A stretch of DNA of 42,961 nt from a virus. The DNA is taken from positions 1 through 42,961 of the IMG/VR virus record IMGVR_UViG_3300042876_001159. One strand, given 5' to 3'. The notes below the pieces were generated by a model. The model worked only from the letters and a program-made list of their open reading frames with translations, did not search any database and was not told the DNA's origin. A program made the translations under genes and the position numbers. This document shows positions 7,513 to 16,313 of this stretch, one piece after another (position 1 is the stretch's first letter; each line of letters begins with the position of its first letter).

Positions 7513-9463
7513 GCCGTTCGTGATGCACGCGAGCGCAAAGCGAGCGTGGCGTCGCGAGGCCGCCGCGCACGTGCGGCGCATCTGCACGCCACCGCCGCGG
7601 ATGGCGGTCGCCGACTGGGCCGATGAGTTCCGCTACCTCGGCGACGGCACGCCCTGGCGCACCGATCGTGTGCCCTACGTGCGCGAGATCCTCGCGGCCG
7701 CCGATGATCCCCGGACCCGCCGGATTGTCGTGCGGAAGGCGGCACGAATGGGGATCACCGAGGGCGTGATCATGAATACCGTCGGGCACCGTATTCATCT
7801 CAAACCGTGCGCCATCATCTCGGCACTGCCCACGCGTGAAGACGCGGAGACGTTCAGCAAGACCAAGCTCGACCCGATGATCGAGGCCTCGCCGCAGCTC
7901 CGGCGGCGCGTGGCCTCGAGCCGCAGCAAATCGGCCGCGAGCCGGATCCTCTTCAAGCGCTTCGACGGCGGGAGCTGGTCGGGCATCGGGACCAACAGCG
8001 CTCGGATGCTCCGCATGCGCGAAGGGCGGCTGCTCACGGCCGACGAGGTCGACGCGATGCCCATGTCGGCCGGCCGCGAGGGCTCGGTCATCGACCTGCT
8101 CGAGAAGCGGGGCGAGACGTTCGCCGACTCGCTGCTGATCGAGATCAGTTCCCCGTCGATTGCGAAAGCCTCACTCATCGATCAGCACTACGAGCTCAGC
8201 GACCAGGGCGTGTGGTCAGTGCCGTGCCCGCACTGCGGGGAGCTGCAGCCGCTGCAGTTCGATCAGCTGCGGTGGGACAAGCGCGGGCTGCCCGACGGCC
8301 GCGAAGAGCCCGACCTCACGAGCGTGCGCTACGTCTGCCTGCACTGCGCGGCCGAGATCGAGGAGGCGTACAAGCCGAAGATGTCCGCGGCGGGGACCTA
8401 CGTCCGCCGGTACCCGGATCGTCCGATCCGCGGATTCGACGTCAACGCGCTGACCTCGACGTTCCCGGGCGCCGCGTGGCCCAAGATCGTGGCGAAGTGG
8501 TACGAGTGTCTGCAGGACGAGTCGGGCGAGTCCACGAAGGTGTTCGTCAACACGGTGCTCGCGCGCTCGTATGAAGTCGGCGGCGAGCGCCCAGATGCCG
8601 ACACGCTCGATGCCCGCCGCGAGCGGTACGTCGCCGAGGTACCCTCAGGGGTCGGCCTCCTCACGGCTTACGTCGACGTGCAAGGCGACCGCGTCGAGCT
8701 ACTCGTGCGCGGCTGGGGCGCACAACGGGAATCGTGGCTCATCGCGCACCATCGGATCTGGGGGGACCCGGCGGACCCGCAGGTCTGGGCGCTACTCGAT
8801 GCCGAGCTCCTGCGGCCGTATCAGCACGAGGACGGGGCCACCCTCACGATCGCCTGTACGCTCATCGACGCCGGCGACGGCAACACCCTCGACTACGTGC
8901 TCGCGTTCGTGCGGCCGCGGCAGCGGCGCAACGTGTTCGCGGCGCGCGGCGTGCTCGAAATGCCGAAGAAGGGGCGCAAGGGCGGCGATCGCGGGAAGAC
9001 GTGGCGGCAGACCAAAGCGACGAAGGGCGGCGTCAAGCTGGTGTTCGTCAACACCTACCTCACGAAGCGGACGCTCTTCGGCGAGCTGCGCATTGCGCCG
9101 CCCGGTCCAGGGGAAGCGGCGAAGCCGGGCTACATCCATTTGCCGCTGCCGGCGGACGGCGGCGGCTTCGATCGAGAGTTCTTCGACCAGTTCAGCCGCG
9201 AGCACGCGGTGCCTCGGCGCGGCGACGATGGCGTGATGCGGTACTATTTCAAGAAGACCGGCCGCAACGAAGCGATCGACCTGTGCGCCGGCGCCGACGC
9301 CGCGCTGCACTTCCTCGGTGAACCTGTGTGGCGGAACCTCGCGTCGATCGTCGAGCGCGTGCGCGCGGAAGGGCGCGAGCGGCGCGCGGTGGTCGCCTCG
9401 GCGCCTACCGCGACCGCGCGACCAGCGGGTCGCCGTGTGCTGTCGCGCGGCATCGAAACGTAG
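7505..9463 (+). CDS. Terminase large subunit (lambda gpA family)
   Basis: A packaging motor ATPase and cos-cutting nuclease of 652 residues. Start ATG 7505 is chosen because GAGG lies 9 nt upstream; ATG 7496 in frame adds three residues. From 7505: a Walker A-like RKAARMGIT at about 77-85, the gpA-type block SALPTREDAETFSKTKLDPMI at about 100-120, LLTADEVDAM (Walker B/C region) near 177, a zinc-binding pair CPHC and CLHC near 240 and 278, and a C-terminal RNase H-like nuclease domain beginning TAYVDVQGDRVELLVRGWG near 386. Length agrees with lambda gpA (641). It works with TerS and the portal at the capsid vertex. Confidence 0.95.
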   Translation: MTEPFVMHASAKRAWRREAAAHVRRICTPPPRMAVADWADEFRYLGDGTPWRTDRVPYVREILAAADDPRTRRIVVRKAARMGITEGVIMNTVGHRIHLKPCAIISALPTREDAETFSKTKLDPMIEASPQLRRRVASSRSKSAASRILFKRFDGGSWSGIGTNSARMLRMREGRLLTADEVDAMPMSAGREGSVIDLLEKRGETFADSLLIEISSPSIAKASLIDQHYELSDQGVWSVPCPHCGELQPLQFDQLRWDKRGLPDGREEPDLTSVRYVCLHCAAEIEEAYKPKMSAAGTYVRRYPDRPIRGFDVNALTSTFPGAAWPKIVAKWYECLQDESGESTKVFVNTVLARSYEVGGERPDADTLDARRERYVAEVPSGVGLLTAYVDVQGDRVELLVRGWGAQRESWLIAHHRIWGDPADPQVWALLDAELLRPYQHEDGATLTIACTLIDAGDGNTLDYVLAFVRPRQRRNVFAARGVLEMPKKGRKGGDRGKTWRQTKATKGGVKLVFVNTYLTKRTLFGELRIAPPGPGEAAKPGYIHLPLPADGGGFDREFFDQFSREHAVPRRGDDGVMRYYFKKTGRNEAIDLCAGADAALHFLGEPVWRNLASIVERVRAEGRERRAVVASAPTATARPAGRRVLSRGIET

Positions 9464-9653
9464 ATAGCAGTCGGCAAGTTCGCGGCATCCGAGCGCGCCG
9501 ACGCCGCGTTGTTGCAATGCCTATTTGATCGCTCGCGCGCGCGTTTCATAGGGAGGATTCGCGCACTGCCCGCCGTGGAACGGCAGACCGCTGGTCTAAC
9601 TCTTGGGCCCTCCTATGCTTGGCGCGTCTGCCCCACCTGCGCGCCGAGGCCCC
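9464..9653. other. Gap between terminase and gpW-like gene
   Basis: 190 bp without a convincing gene. It includes a locally A+T-rich patch (about 9508-9525) that might hold a promoter, an orphan TAGGGAGGA purine run at 9550-9558 with no good start after it, and a small AGACC-gct-GGTCT hairpin at about 9587-9599. No clear -35/-10 pair was found. Confidence 0.3.
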
Positions 9654-9857
9654 GTGACTGCCACCGAAGAGCTGGAGCTGATCAGCGACGCGATCCGTGA
9701 CATCCTCACGGTCGGGCAGTCCGCGTCGACGGGTAACAAGAGCTGGAGCAAGGCGGATCTGCCAACGCTCTACGCGCGGCAGCGCGAGCTCAACGCGCAG
9801 CTCGCCCGCGCGAATCGCGGCGGCGGGCTCCGTGTCACCCAGATCGTGCCGCGGTGA
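9654..9857 (+). CDS. gpW-like head-tail joining protein
   Basis: A 67-residue protein with a GTG start (ATG 9615 would add 13 unlikely residues). Size, position between TerL and portal, and layout match lambda gpW (68 residues): an N-terminal helix (TEELELISDAIRDILT), a short Gly/Ser/Lys turn, a second helix beginning SKADLPTLYARQRELNAQL, and a basic tail. gpW stabilises the DNA-filled head and forms the site for tail joining. It shares four bases with the portal start. Confidence 0.75.
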   Translation: MTATEELELISDAIRDILTVGQSASTGNKSWSKADLPTLYARQRELNAQLARANRGGGLRVTQIVPR

Positions 9858-11509
9858 GCGACACGCCGCGCTCCCCGCTGGCCGCACTCAATGCCGTCGG
9901 CACGGTGCGGCCAACGCTTCTTGATCGGGTCATCGGCTACGTCGCGCCGCAGGTGGCGCTCGACCGCTACGCGGCGCGCGTGCGACTCGCTAGCAGCCAG
10001 GCGCTCTGGGGGCCGCCGACCTACGACAGCGCATCCATTGAACGCGTCGCCACCAAGAACTGGCGCCCGCGGCGACAGAGCGCGAACGCCGACGTCGAGT
10101 CGAGCCGGGAGTTCACGACGGCGCGCACCCGCGACCTTGTGCGGAACACCGGTCTCGTCGCCGGCGCCGAGCACACGATCGTGACCAGCACGATCGGCGC
10201 TGGCTTGAGCGCGTACTCGGCGATCGACGCCGAGCTGCTTGGCCTATCCGACGACGAGGCCGACGCGTGGGAGCGTGATGCGGACCGGTACTTCGAGTTG
10301 TGGCAGGAGCAGGCCGACGTCGAAGGTCGGCACCATTTCAGCGAATTGTCTGCGCTCGCGATCCGGGCCGAGTTCCAGAGTGGCGACGTGTTCGCGATCC
10401 GCCGCGCGCAGCAGCGCACCGGCGACCTGTTCGCCACGCGGATCCAGCTCGTCGAAGGCGATCGGGTTTCCACGCCGCGCGAGAAGCAGGAGGGCGCCTC
10501 GCTCGTTGGTGGCATTGAGATCGACCAGGATGGGCGCCCGCTCAAGTACTACATCGCCGACGAGATCGATCCGCGGCGTCTCAGCTTCACGCCCACCAAG
10601 TGGTCCGAAGTGCCAGCCACCGACGCGCTGGGGCCGCTCGTGTTGCACCTGCTGCGCCCGGGCCGCCCTGGTCAGCGGCGGGGGATCTCGCCGCTCGCAC
10701 CGATCGTCGAGCAGTTGCGGCAGCTAACGCAATACAGCCAAGCCGAGCTGACCGCGGCGGTGGTTGCGTCGTTCTTCACGGTGTTCGTCAAGCGCGCGGC
10801 GCCCGTCGTCGATGACGCCCCCGTCTTCAACACCGGCGGGCCGCTCGACGCCGCGCCGCAGCTCGTGCCCCAGCCGGCGAGCCGTCAGGTGGATCTGGGG
10901 CACGGCTCAGTCGTGGAGCTCGACGAGGGCGAGTCGATCGAGATCGCCGACCCCAAGCGCCCGAACGCGAACTTCGATCCCTTCTTCCTGGCAATGTTAC
11001 GCCAAGTCGGTGTGGCGCTGGAGCTCCCATTCGAACTGCTGGTGAAGCACTTCACGGCGAGCTACTCGGCGAGCCGCGCAGCGATTCAGGAGGCGTACCG
11101 CGCGACACTCACGCGCCGCGTGCGGCACGTGCGCCAGTTCTGCCAGCCGGTGCGCGCCTGGGTGATCACCGAGGCCGTCGCGCGTGGCTACCTCCGCGCG
11201 CCCGGCTTCTTCACGAATCCGCTGCTGAGGCGCGCGTGGCTCGGCTGCGAGTGGTTCGGGCCGCCGATCAGCTCGCTCAATCCGGTGCACGAAATCGAAG
11301 CCGCCGGAATGCGCATCGATCGGGGCGTCTCGACGCTGGCCGAAGTCACCGCCGAGATGACCGGCGGCAGCTGGGAGCGCAAGCACCGCCAGCGCGTGAA
11401 GGAAGTCACGCGCCGCCGTGCCGATGGGCTGGAGCTTGTGGCCTCCACGCGGCCCGCGGCCGCGACCGTCGTGACCGACAGTGACGAGGAGGTCTCCGAT
11501 GCCGCGTGA
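9854..11509 (+). CDS. Portal protein (lambda gpB family)
   Basis: A 551-residue protein, close to lambda gpB (533). Family signs run in order: the N-terminal LLDRVIGYVAPQVALDRYAAR, then SREFTTARTRDLVRNTGLVAGA with the following TIGAGL, then GDVFAIRR and LVEGDRVSTP, then LHLLRPGRPGQRRGISPLAP, then FFLAMLRQVGVALELPFELL and KHFTASYSASRAAI. It forms the dodecameric ring at one capsid vertex through which DNA enters and to which tails attach. The C-terminus overlaps the protease gene by 11 bases. Confidence 0.93.
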   Translation: MSDTPRSPLAALNAVGTVRPTLLDRVIGYVAPQVALDRYAARVRLASSQALWGPPTYDSASIERVATKNWRPRRQSANADVESSREFTTARTRDLVRNTGLVAGAEHTIVTSTIGAGLSAYSAIDAELLGLSDDEADAWERDADRYFELWQEQADVEGRHHFSELSALAIRAEFQSGDVFAIRRAQQRTGDLFATRIQLVEGDRVSTPREKQEGASLVGGIEIDQDGRPLKYYIADEIDPRRLSFTPTKWSEVPATDALGPLVLHLLRPGRPGQRRGISPLAPIVEQLRQLTQYSQAELTAAVVASFFTVFVKRAAPVVDDAPVFNTGGPLDAAPQLVPQPASRQVDLGHGSVVELDEGESIEIADPKRPNANFDPFFLAMLRQVGVALELPFELLVKHFTASYSASRAAIQEAYRATLTRRVRHVRQFCQPVRAWVITEAVARGYLRAPGFFTNPLLRRAWLGCEWFGPPISSLNPVHEIEAAGMRIDRGVSTLAEVTAEMTGGSWERKHRQRVKEVTRRRADGLELVASTRPAAATVVTDSDEEVSDAA

Positions 11510-13109
11510 TCGCGTGCGTCAGTCGTTCGAATCGTTCGTCGCGGACGGTGGCGCGACGGTGCGGCGCGCGCTCGGCGATGCCGCGCCGGCCGGTGCCGCG
11601 CTGCAGGCGCTCGCGGCCGCGCCCTGGGCGATCACGCCCGAAGCGCTGCAGAACATGGTCGCGATCGCCGGCCGCACCCACGAGGTAACGCCCGAAGCGA
11701 TCGAGCGATTCCGCATGGAGCGTCACGAGGACGCCCCCACGTTGCAGCTGCACCAGGGCATCGCGGTGATCCGCGTGCAGGGGCCGATGTTTCGCCACGC
11801 CGGGCTGTTCGGTGCGATCAGCGGCGCGACGTCCTATGAGAGTGTCGCGCGCGCCCTCGGCATTGCGGAGCAGGATCGCAGCATCCGCGCGGTGCTCTTC
11901 GATTTCGACTCGCCGGGCGGTGAGGTCAACGGCTGCGTCGAGCTCGCACGCGTCATTCGCGAGGTCGGGGCCCGGGTGCCCGTGCACGCCTACGTGTCGG
12001 GCCTCGGCGCGAGCGCCGCGTACTGGCTTGCCTCGGCGACGTCGCGGATCTCGGCGAGCCCGACGGCGATCGTGGGCTCGATCGGCGTTCTGATGACCGC
12101 GATCGACGACTCCGCACTGATGGAGCGCGAGGGGCTCCGCGAGATCACTATCGTCTCGAGCCAGTCGCCGAACAAGGTGAGTGATCCCGCCACGCCCGAA
12201 GGGCGCTCCCGCGTGCAACGGATGGTGGACGACCTCGCGGCCGTCTTCGTCGCGGCCGTCGCGGAGCACCGCGGGATCACGCCAGCCGACGTCGTCACGC
12301 AGTTCGGCGGCGGCGATGTCTTCGTCGGCGAGGCCGCCCGTAGCGTCGGATTGGTCGACGCGATCGAGTCGTTCGAACAAGCCTTTGCCGCGCTGCAGGC
12401 CTCGCTCGCGCCGGGCGCGAGTGCTCGCCCCTCCCTCTCGGTGGCGAGCGCTGCCGAGCCGTCCTCCCCTGCCCCTGTCGCAATGAAGCCCACTCCCTCC
12501 CCTGACGCGTCGGTTGCGAGCGGCCTCGGCGCGCCGCGCGCCGCCGTGTTCGAGCTCGACCAGCGCGTGCGTGTGAAGGTCGCCAAGCAGACCGTGGTCG
12601 ACGAAGGCGCCGAAGGCGTCGTGCGCGAGATCCGCGAGGGCGCGCACTACGCGGTGTACTTCGAAGGCCAGGACGCGACGTTCGCGTTCGTGTCGGAAGA
12701 CGAGATCGAGCTCGTCGAGGCAAGCGCCGATCCGGCGCCGGCCAACGCGCCGTCGACCGATCCCGCGCCTGCGGGCCGCGGACTCGCCGCCGTGATTGCG
12801 GCGCGCGTGGAAGCGGCCACCACTGCCGAACGCGCGCGCATCCTGGGGATTCAGCGGCTCTTGCCCGCCGGCGCCCTGCGCGACGCCTGCATCGCCGATG
12901 CCACGGTGTCTCCCGACGCGGCCGCCGCGCGGCTGCTCGAAGCGGAGCACACCGCGCGGCAGCACGCGCTCGACACCCTATCTGCCACGGAGCAGAGCTT
13001 CACCGCTCCGTCGCCCGCCACGGGGGCGGACTCCCCCGATCCCGATGCCGAGCGCGCCGCTCACATCGTCGCCGCCCACCAGCGCCGCGTTCGCGGCCGC
13101 ACGAGGTAA
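11499..13109 (+). CDS. S49-family capsid maturation protease with C-terminal scaffold (gpC-like)
   Basis: A 536-residue protein. ATG 11499 follows GAGGAGGT at about 11486-11493. Residues 85-310 are an S49 (SppA-like) protease: FDFDSPGGEVNG, then GASAAYWLASA with likely catalytic Ser172, and Lys226 in QSPNKVSD, the expected Ser/Lys spacing. Residues about 350-405 form an SH3/KOW-like beta insert (RVRVKVAKQTVVDEGAEGVV, then AHYAVYFEG). The Ala/Glu-rich tail resembles scaffolding protein. In lambda, gpC also contains an internal start for scaffold Nu3; an in-frame ATG at 12483 is the only obvious candidate here but lacks a good ribosome site. Confidence 0.9.
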   Translation: MPRDRVRQSFESFVADGGATVRRALGDAAPAGAALQALAAAPWAITPEALQNMVAIAGRTHEVTPEAIERFRMERHEDAPTLQLHQGIAVIRVQGPMFRHAGLFGAISGATSYESVARALGIAEQDRSIRAVLFDFDSPGGEVNGCVELARVIREVGARVPVHAYVSGLGASAAYWLASATSRISASPTAIVGSIGVLMTAIDDSALMEREGLREITIVSSQSPNKVSDPATPEGRSRVQRMVDDLAAVFVAAVAEHRGITPADVVTQFGGGDVFVGEAARSVGLVDAIESFEQAFAALQASLAPGASARPSLSVASAAEPSSPAPVAMKPTPSPDASVASGLGAPRAAVFELDQRVRVKVAKQTVVDEGAEGVVREIREGAHYAVYFEGQDATFAFVSEDEIELVEASADPAPANAPSTDPAPAGRGLAAVIAARVEAATTAERARILGIQRLLPAGALRDACIADATVSPDAAAARLLEAEHTARQHALDTLSATEQSFTAPSPATGADSPDPDAERAAHIVAAHQRRVRGRTR

Positions 13110-13115
13110 CCCCGT

Positions 13116-13766
13116 ATGACGTTGCCCAGCGCTCTCCTCACCACGCTGTCGCGCCCCATTCTCGAGATGCCGGGGTACCCGGCGCTCACCCGACAGGCCA
13201 CCATCCTCGCCGGCGCGACCCTGGCGCCGGGAGCCGTGCTCGGCCGCGTGGCCGGTGCGATCAGCGCCCCGGTCGCTCTCGGCGTGAACACCGGCAACGG
13301 CACCTTTGCGGCCACGCCGACTGCCGCCGCCGGCATCCAGGAAGGCGACTACAAGCTCATCATCATCGAGCCCGCGGTGAATGGTGGCGTGTTCGCACTC
13401 TTCGCGCCCGACGGCCAGCTCGTCGGCAAGGGCGCGGTGGGCGTCGCCTACACGGGCGGCCACCTCGCGTTCACGCTGCAGGACGGCGCCACCGACTTCG
13501 TGTCGGGTGACGCGTTCACGATCACCGTGGCGCGCGGCACGACGTTCCGCCTGTGCGCGGCGAACGCGACCGACGGCTCCCACGTGCCGCGGGCGATTCT
13601 CGCCACGCCGGCCGAGGCCGCTGCCGCCAACAAGGACGCCGCGATCTATGTGACCGGCGTGTTCAACCGCGCGGCGCTGACGTTCGGCGCCGGCCACACG
13701 GCCAGCACGGTGGAAGCCGCGCTCGAAGCGGCCAGCATCTACCTCCGCGACGCGATCGCGGCCTGA
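13116..13766 (+). CDS. Head decoration protein (gpD-like) with a beta insertion
   Basis: A 216-residue protein, about twice lambda gpD (110). The ends match the family: an N-terminal LAGATLAPGAVLGRVA block and a C-terminal DGSHVPRAILATPAEAAAANK segment followed by AAIYVTGVFNRAAL. Between them, residues about 45-140 hold a Gly-rich beta domain (GIQEGDYKLIIIEP, GGVFALFAPDGQLVGKGAVG), an insertion seen in many decoration proteins of non-enteric phages. It would bind as trimers on the mature capsid to reinforce it. The gene lies directly before the major capsid gene, as in lambda. Confidence 0.88.
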   Translation: MTLPSALLTTLSRPILEMPGYPALTRQATILAGATLAPGAVLGRVAGAISAPVALGVNTGNGTFAATPTAAAGIQEGDYKLIIIEPAVNGGVFALFAPDGQLVGKGAVGVAYTGGHLAFTLQDGATDFVSGDAFTITVARGTTFRLCAANATDGSHVPRAILATPAEAAAANKDAAIYVTGVFNRAALTFGAGHTASTVEAALEAASIYLRDAIAA

Positions 13767-13787
13767 CCCCGACCCAGGACTCCTCCG

Positions 13788-14855
13788 ATGCCCATCGACG
13801 CCTTCAGCACCACCTCCCTCGCGCGCGCCGTCATGCAGATGACGCGACCGACGCGCTTCCTCCTCGACAACTTCTTCCCGTCGGAAGTGTTCTCGCAGGG
13901 GCGCGAGACCGTCTCGTTCGAGAAGGTGCGCGCGCGGCCGCGCATTGCCCCCTACGTCCACCCGGATGTGCAGGCCCGGCCGTTCTCGGCGTCGGGTCGC
14001 GAGCTCACCGAGATCACGCCGCCGACCGTCAAGCTGATCACGCCGATCAAGCCGTCGATGGTGCTCAAGCGCGCCCTCGGCGAGCAGATCGGTGGCGCGG
14101 ACCTCGATCCGGAACAGCGCGAAGCGGCCCTCACCGAGCAGATCATCGCGGAGCATCTCGCGGCCGTGACGTTCCGCGAGCAGCAGCAGGCGGGTGAGAT
14201 CCTCACCAGCGGCACCGTCACCGTCTCCGGCGACGGCTACGACACCGCGCAGGTGATCAACTTCCAGCGGGCCGCCGCGCTCACGATCGCGCTGGCGGGC
14301 AACGACCGGTGGAGCATCAGCGACCCGGCGTCGGACCCCGAAGGCGACGTCGAGAACGTCGCGACGCTCGTCGCGGAGAACGACGGCGGCATCGTGACGG
14401 ACCTCGTGTTCGGCCCGGATGCCTGGATGCTCTTCAAGGCCCGGCTTGTCGCCCTGAACAAGCTGATGCCGCTGTTCGACTACGCGCGCGCCGGCACGTC
14501 GAGCGTCGAAGTCGGGCCGCAGGGTGGCGTCGGGGGCCGGTTCCTCGGGACGCTCTCGGGCCAGTACCGCTGCTGGTGGTACTACGAGACCTTCATCAAC
14601 GCGTCGAACAACCGCGTGCCGATCATCCCGCGCAACGCGATGATCGCGGTCGCGGCCGGCGGCGAAGGCGTCGGGTTCGACGGGATGCGCGGCTACGGCT
14701 CGATCCCGAACGCCGAGCTGGGCTACGCCTCGCTGCCCTACGCGGTCACCGAGTTCTACGAGAAGAACCCGAGCCGCAAGAACATCATGACGGAGTCGAC
14801 GCCGCTCATGATGCCGGGCAATCCGAACAGCTCCGCCTGCATCACGGTGAGCTGA
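13788..14855 (+). CDS. Major capsid protein (gpE family)
   Basis: A 355-residue protein, near lambda gpE (341). Recognisable features are the N-terminal TRFLLDNFFPSEVFSQGRETVSFEKV, then ARPFSASGRELTEITPPTVKLITPI, and a C-terminal ITVS. It builds the icosahedral shell with an HK97-type fold. It follows the decoration gene by 21 bases and shares one base with the next gene. Unlike HK97, no separate prohead cleavage domain is visible, consistent with use of the upstream scaffold/protease. Confidence 0.95.
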   Translation: MPIDAFSTTSLARAVMQMTRPTRFLLDNFFPSEVFSQGRETVSFEKVRARPRIAPYVHPDVQARPFSASGRELTEITPPTVKLITPIKPSMVLKRALGEQIGGADLDPEQREAALTEQIIAEHLAAVTFREQQQAGEILTSGTVTVSGDGYDTAQVINFQRAAALTIALAGNDRWSISDPASDPEGDVENVATLVAENDGGIVTDLVFGPDAWMLFKARLVALNKLMPLFDYARAGTSSVEVGPQGGVGGRFLGTLSGQYRCWWYYETFINASNNRVPIIPRNAMIAVAAGGEGVGFDGMRGYGSIPNAELGYASLPYAVTEFYEKNPSRKNIMTESTPLMMPGNPNSSACITVS

Positions 14856-15199
14856 TGGCGACGATCCGAGCCCTCGTCACCCTCCAAGTCGGGCGGGCCC
14901 TCCTGCCGCCCGGCTCGGAGGTCACCATCGACGACGACGAGTCGGCGCGCCTCATCGCCGCCGGATTCGCCGAGTCGGTCACCGCACCTGCAGCCGCAGC
15001 TGCTGCCGGGTCCGCGGAGTCGGAAGACGTCCAGCTCTTCCGCGAGTGCAACGCGAAGGAGGCTGTCGAGCTCATCGATGGCACCACCGACGCCGCGCTC
15101 CTCGCGCAGTACCGCACGGTCGAGCAGGCCCGCAAGGAGCCGCGCAAGACCGTGCTCGAGGCCCTCGACGCGCGCGTCGCCGCGCTGGCGGCCGCGTGA
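14855..15199 (+). CDS. Head accessory protein in the FI position
   Basis: A 114-residue protein. Its N-terminal 45 residues look like a small domain seen in phage head genes (VTLQVGRALLPPGSEVTID, then ARLIAAGFAE), where a pocket of this form often ends a head-to-tail connector or packaging accessory protein. An Ala-rich linker leads to a C-terminal helical pair (about 65-112). Position between capsid and FII-like genes matches lambda FI, which helps terminase release cut DNA, but there is no strong sequence match. Confidence 0.6.
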   Translation: MATIRALVTLQVGRALLPPGSEVTIDDDESARLIAAGFAESVTAPAAAAAAGSAESEDVQLFRECNAKEAVELIDGTTDAALLAQYRTVEQARKEPRKTVLEALDARVAALAAA

Positions 15200-15522
15200 G
15201 CCTCGCCACGACTACCGCCGCGCTGTTTCGCCAGGTGCCGTTCACGCATCCGGTGCGCAGCGAGGCGGGGTCGTGTCGGGGGTTCCTCGAAATGCCTGGG
15301 CTTTCGATCGACCAGCAGGCCGGCATTGCGATGGAACGCACGGAGTACTCGCTGCGCGTCACGACGGCCGACGCGCAGCGGCTCAGGCTCGACGACGAAG
15401 TCCCGGTGCAAATCGGGACGCTCGGCGAGCCGGAGCTCCCCACCGATCCCCACTTCGTCGTGCGGCGCGTGCGGCCGATCGACGAGCTGGAGTCGCTCGT
15501 TCTCCTGGTCCCGGACCGCTGA
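15196..15522 (+). CDS. FII-like head-tail connector
   Basis: A 108-residue protein starting GTG in a four-base overlap. It shares the layout of lambda gpFII: a disordered N-terminus, then a strand pair (GFLEMPGLS, then TEYSLRVTTADAQRLRLDDEVPV), and a closing VVRRVRPIDELESLVLLV strand. gpFII-type proteins bind the gpW/portal surface and provide the tail attachment site. The middle VTTADAQRLRLDD resembles the family's RTDEVRQLRRGD. Function by analogy. Confidence 0.65.
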   Translation: MSLATTTAALFRQVPFTHPVRSEAGSCRGFLEMPGLSIDQQAGIAMERTEYSLRVTTADAQRLRLDDEVPVQIGTLGEPELPTDPHFVVRRVRPIDELESLVLLVPDR

Positions 15523-15764
15523 TGCGCCACTACACGCTGACCGCCGAACATCAGGCGGTGCTCAACACCGACCAGTCGCCGGCACGACTCCTCAGTGTGC
15601 CGGTCGCCGCGGTCTCTGGTATCGGCCCCGGGGATCTCATCTCGCATCCCGACGCGCCGGACGCGCTGCTCGTGCTCGAAGGCCAGCGCTGGATGGATGA
15701 GGCGCTGACCGTCCTTGCGATCCCCGTCGAAGTGATCTCACAGGCGCACGAGGCGGACGCGTGA
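15522..15764 (+). CDS. Small neck-region protein
   Basis: An 80-residue protein sharing one base with the FII-like gene. A strand-rich sequence with PVAAVSGIGPGDLI and LLVLEGQRW suggests a small beta domain. Not recognised. Its place in the head-tail joining block suggests a connector or tail-completion accessory. Confidence 0.5.
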   Translation: MRHYTLTAEHQAVLNTDQSPARLLSVPVAAVSGIGPGDLISHPDAPDALLVLEGQRWMDEALTVLAIPVEVISQAHEADA

Positions 15765-16306
15765 TCGACGTCGCCCTCGGCATCGTGAGCGAGTGGCTGC
15801 AGTTCAGCGAAGCGTCTGTGCCGGCGCTCCTCGCGGCGCTGCCGTCGCCGCCGCCGACGATGCCCGTCGGGGTCGAGATCTTCGACGAGAACAGCACCGG
15901 CTGGCTCGCCCGCCGCAGCGCGCCGGAGCACATCGGCGCGGATCGGCCGGCCCTTTGCCTGCTGCAGGCGCAGCCGCTCGTGATCGATCAGTTCGCGCGG
16001 CGCGACGCCGCCGGGGGGATGCACGGCGGCACACTCTCCCTCGCGGCGTGCGTCGTCGTGCAGGACGTCCTGACGGAGAACGGCAAGGGATACGCGCACC
16101 GCATCACGCGCTGCGTCATCGACTCGCTCGGCTCGCTCTTCCACTCGGCCGACGGCAAGGCCGCCCGCGCGGCGCAGCACGTCGTGCTCACCGAGTGCGT
16201 CAATCTCACCCTCGCCATCCCAGAGGAGCGGCTCGGCGATCTCCCGATTCTCGCCGCCGTCCTCTTCGACGTGCGATTCCGCGCGACCGCCAACCTGCTC
16301 ATCTGA
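15761..16306 (+). CDS. Tail completion/terminator candidate (Z/U position)
   Basis: A 181-residue protein with GTG start and GAGGCGG upstream. The fold pattern is a long N-terminal helical part followed by alternating strands; segments such as GGTLSLAACVVVQDVL and HVVLTECVNLTLAIPEER suggest paired beta strands. It sits between the connector genes and the tail tube gene, where lambda encodes Z and U, the proteins that complete tails. There is no motif-level match, so the role is positional inference. Confidence 0.5.
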   Translation: MIDVALGIVSEWLQFSEASVPALLAALPSPPPTMPVGVEIFDENSTGWLARRSAPEHIGADRPALCLLQAQPLVIDQFARRDAAGGMHGGTLSLAACVVVQDVLTENGKGYAHRITRCVIDSLGSLFHSADGKAARAAQHVVLTECVNLTLAIPEERLGDLPILAAVLFDVRFRATANLLI

Positions 16307-16313
16307 GGGCGCT

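Noticed and set aside
9509-9700. Small open frame with several Cys upstream of the gpW-like gene
   Set aside because: Arg-rich out-of-frame translation that overlaps the gpW-like start; the Cys do not form a recognisable motif.
11406-12965. Long minus-strand open frame opposite the protease gene
   Set aside because: Arg/Gly-rich shadow of a protein with clear S49 motifs; no ribosome site or family features.
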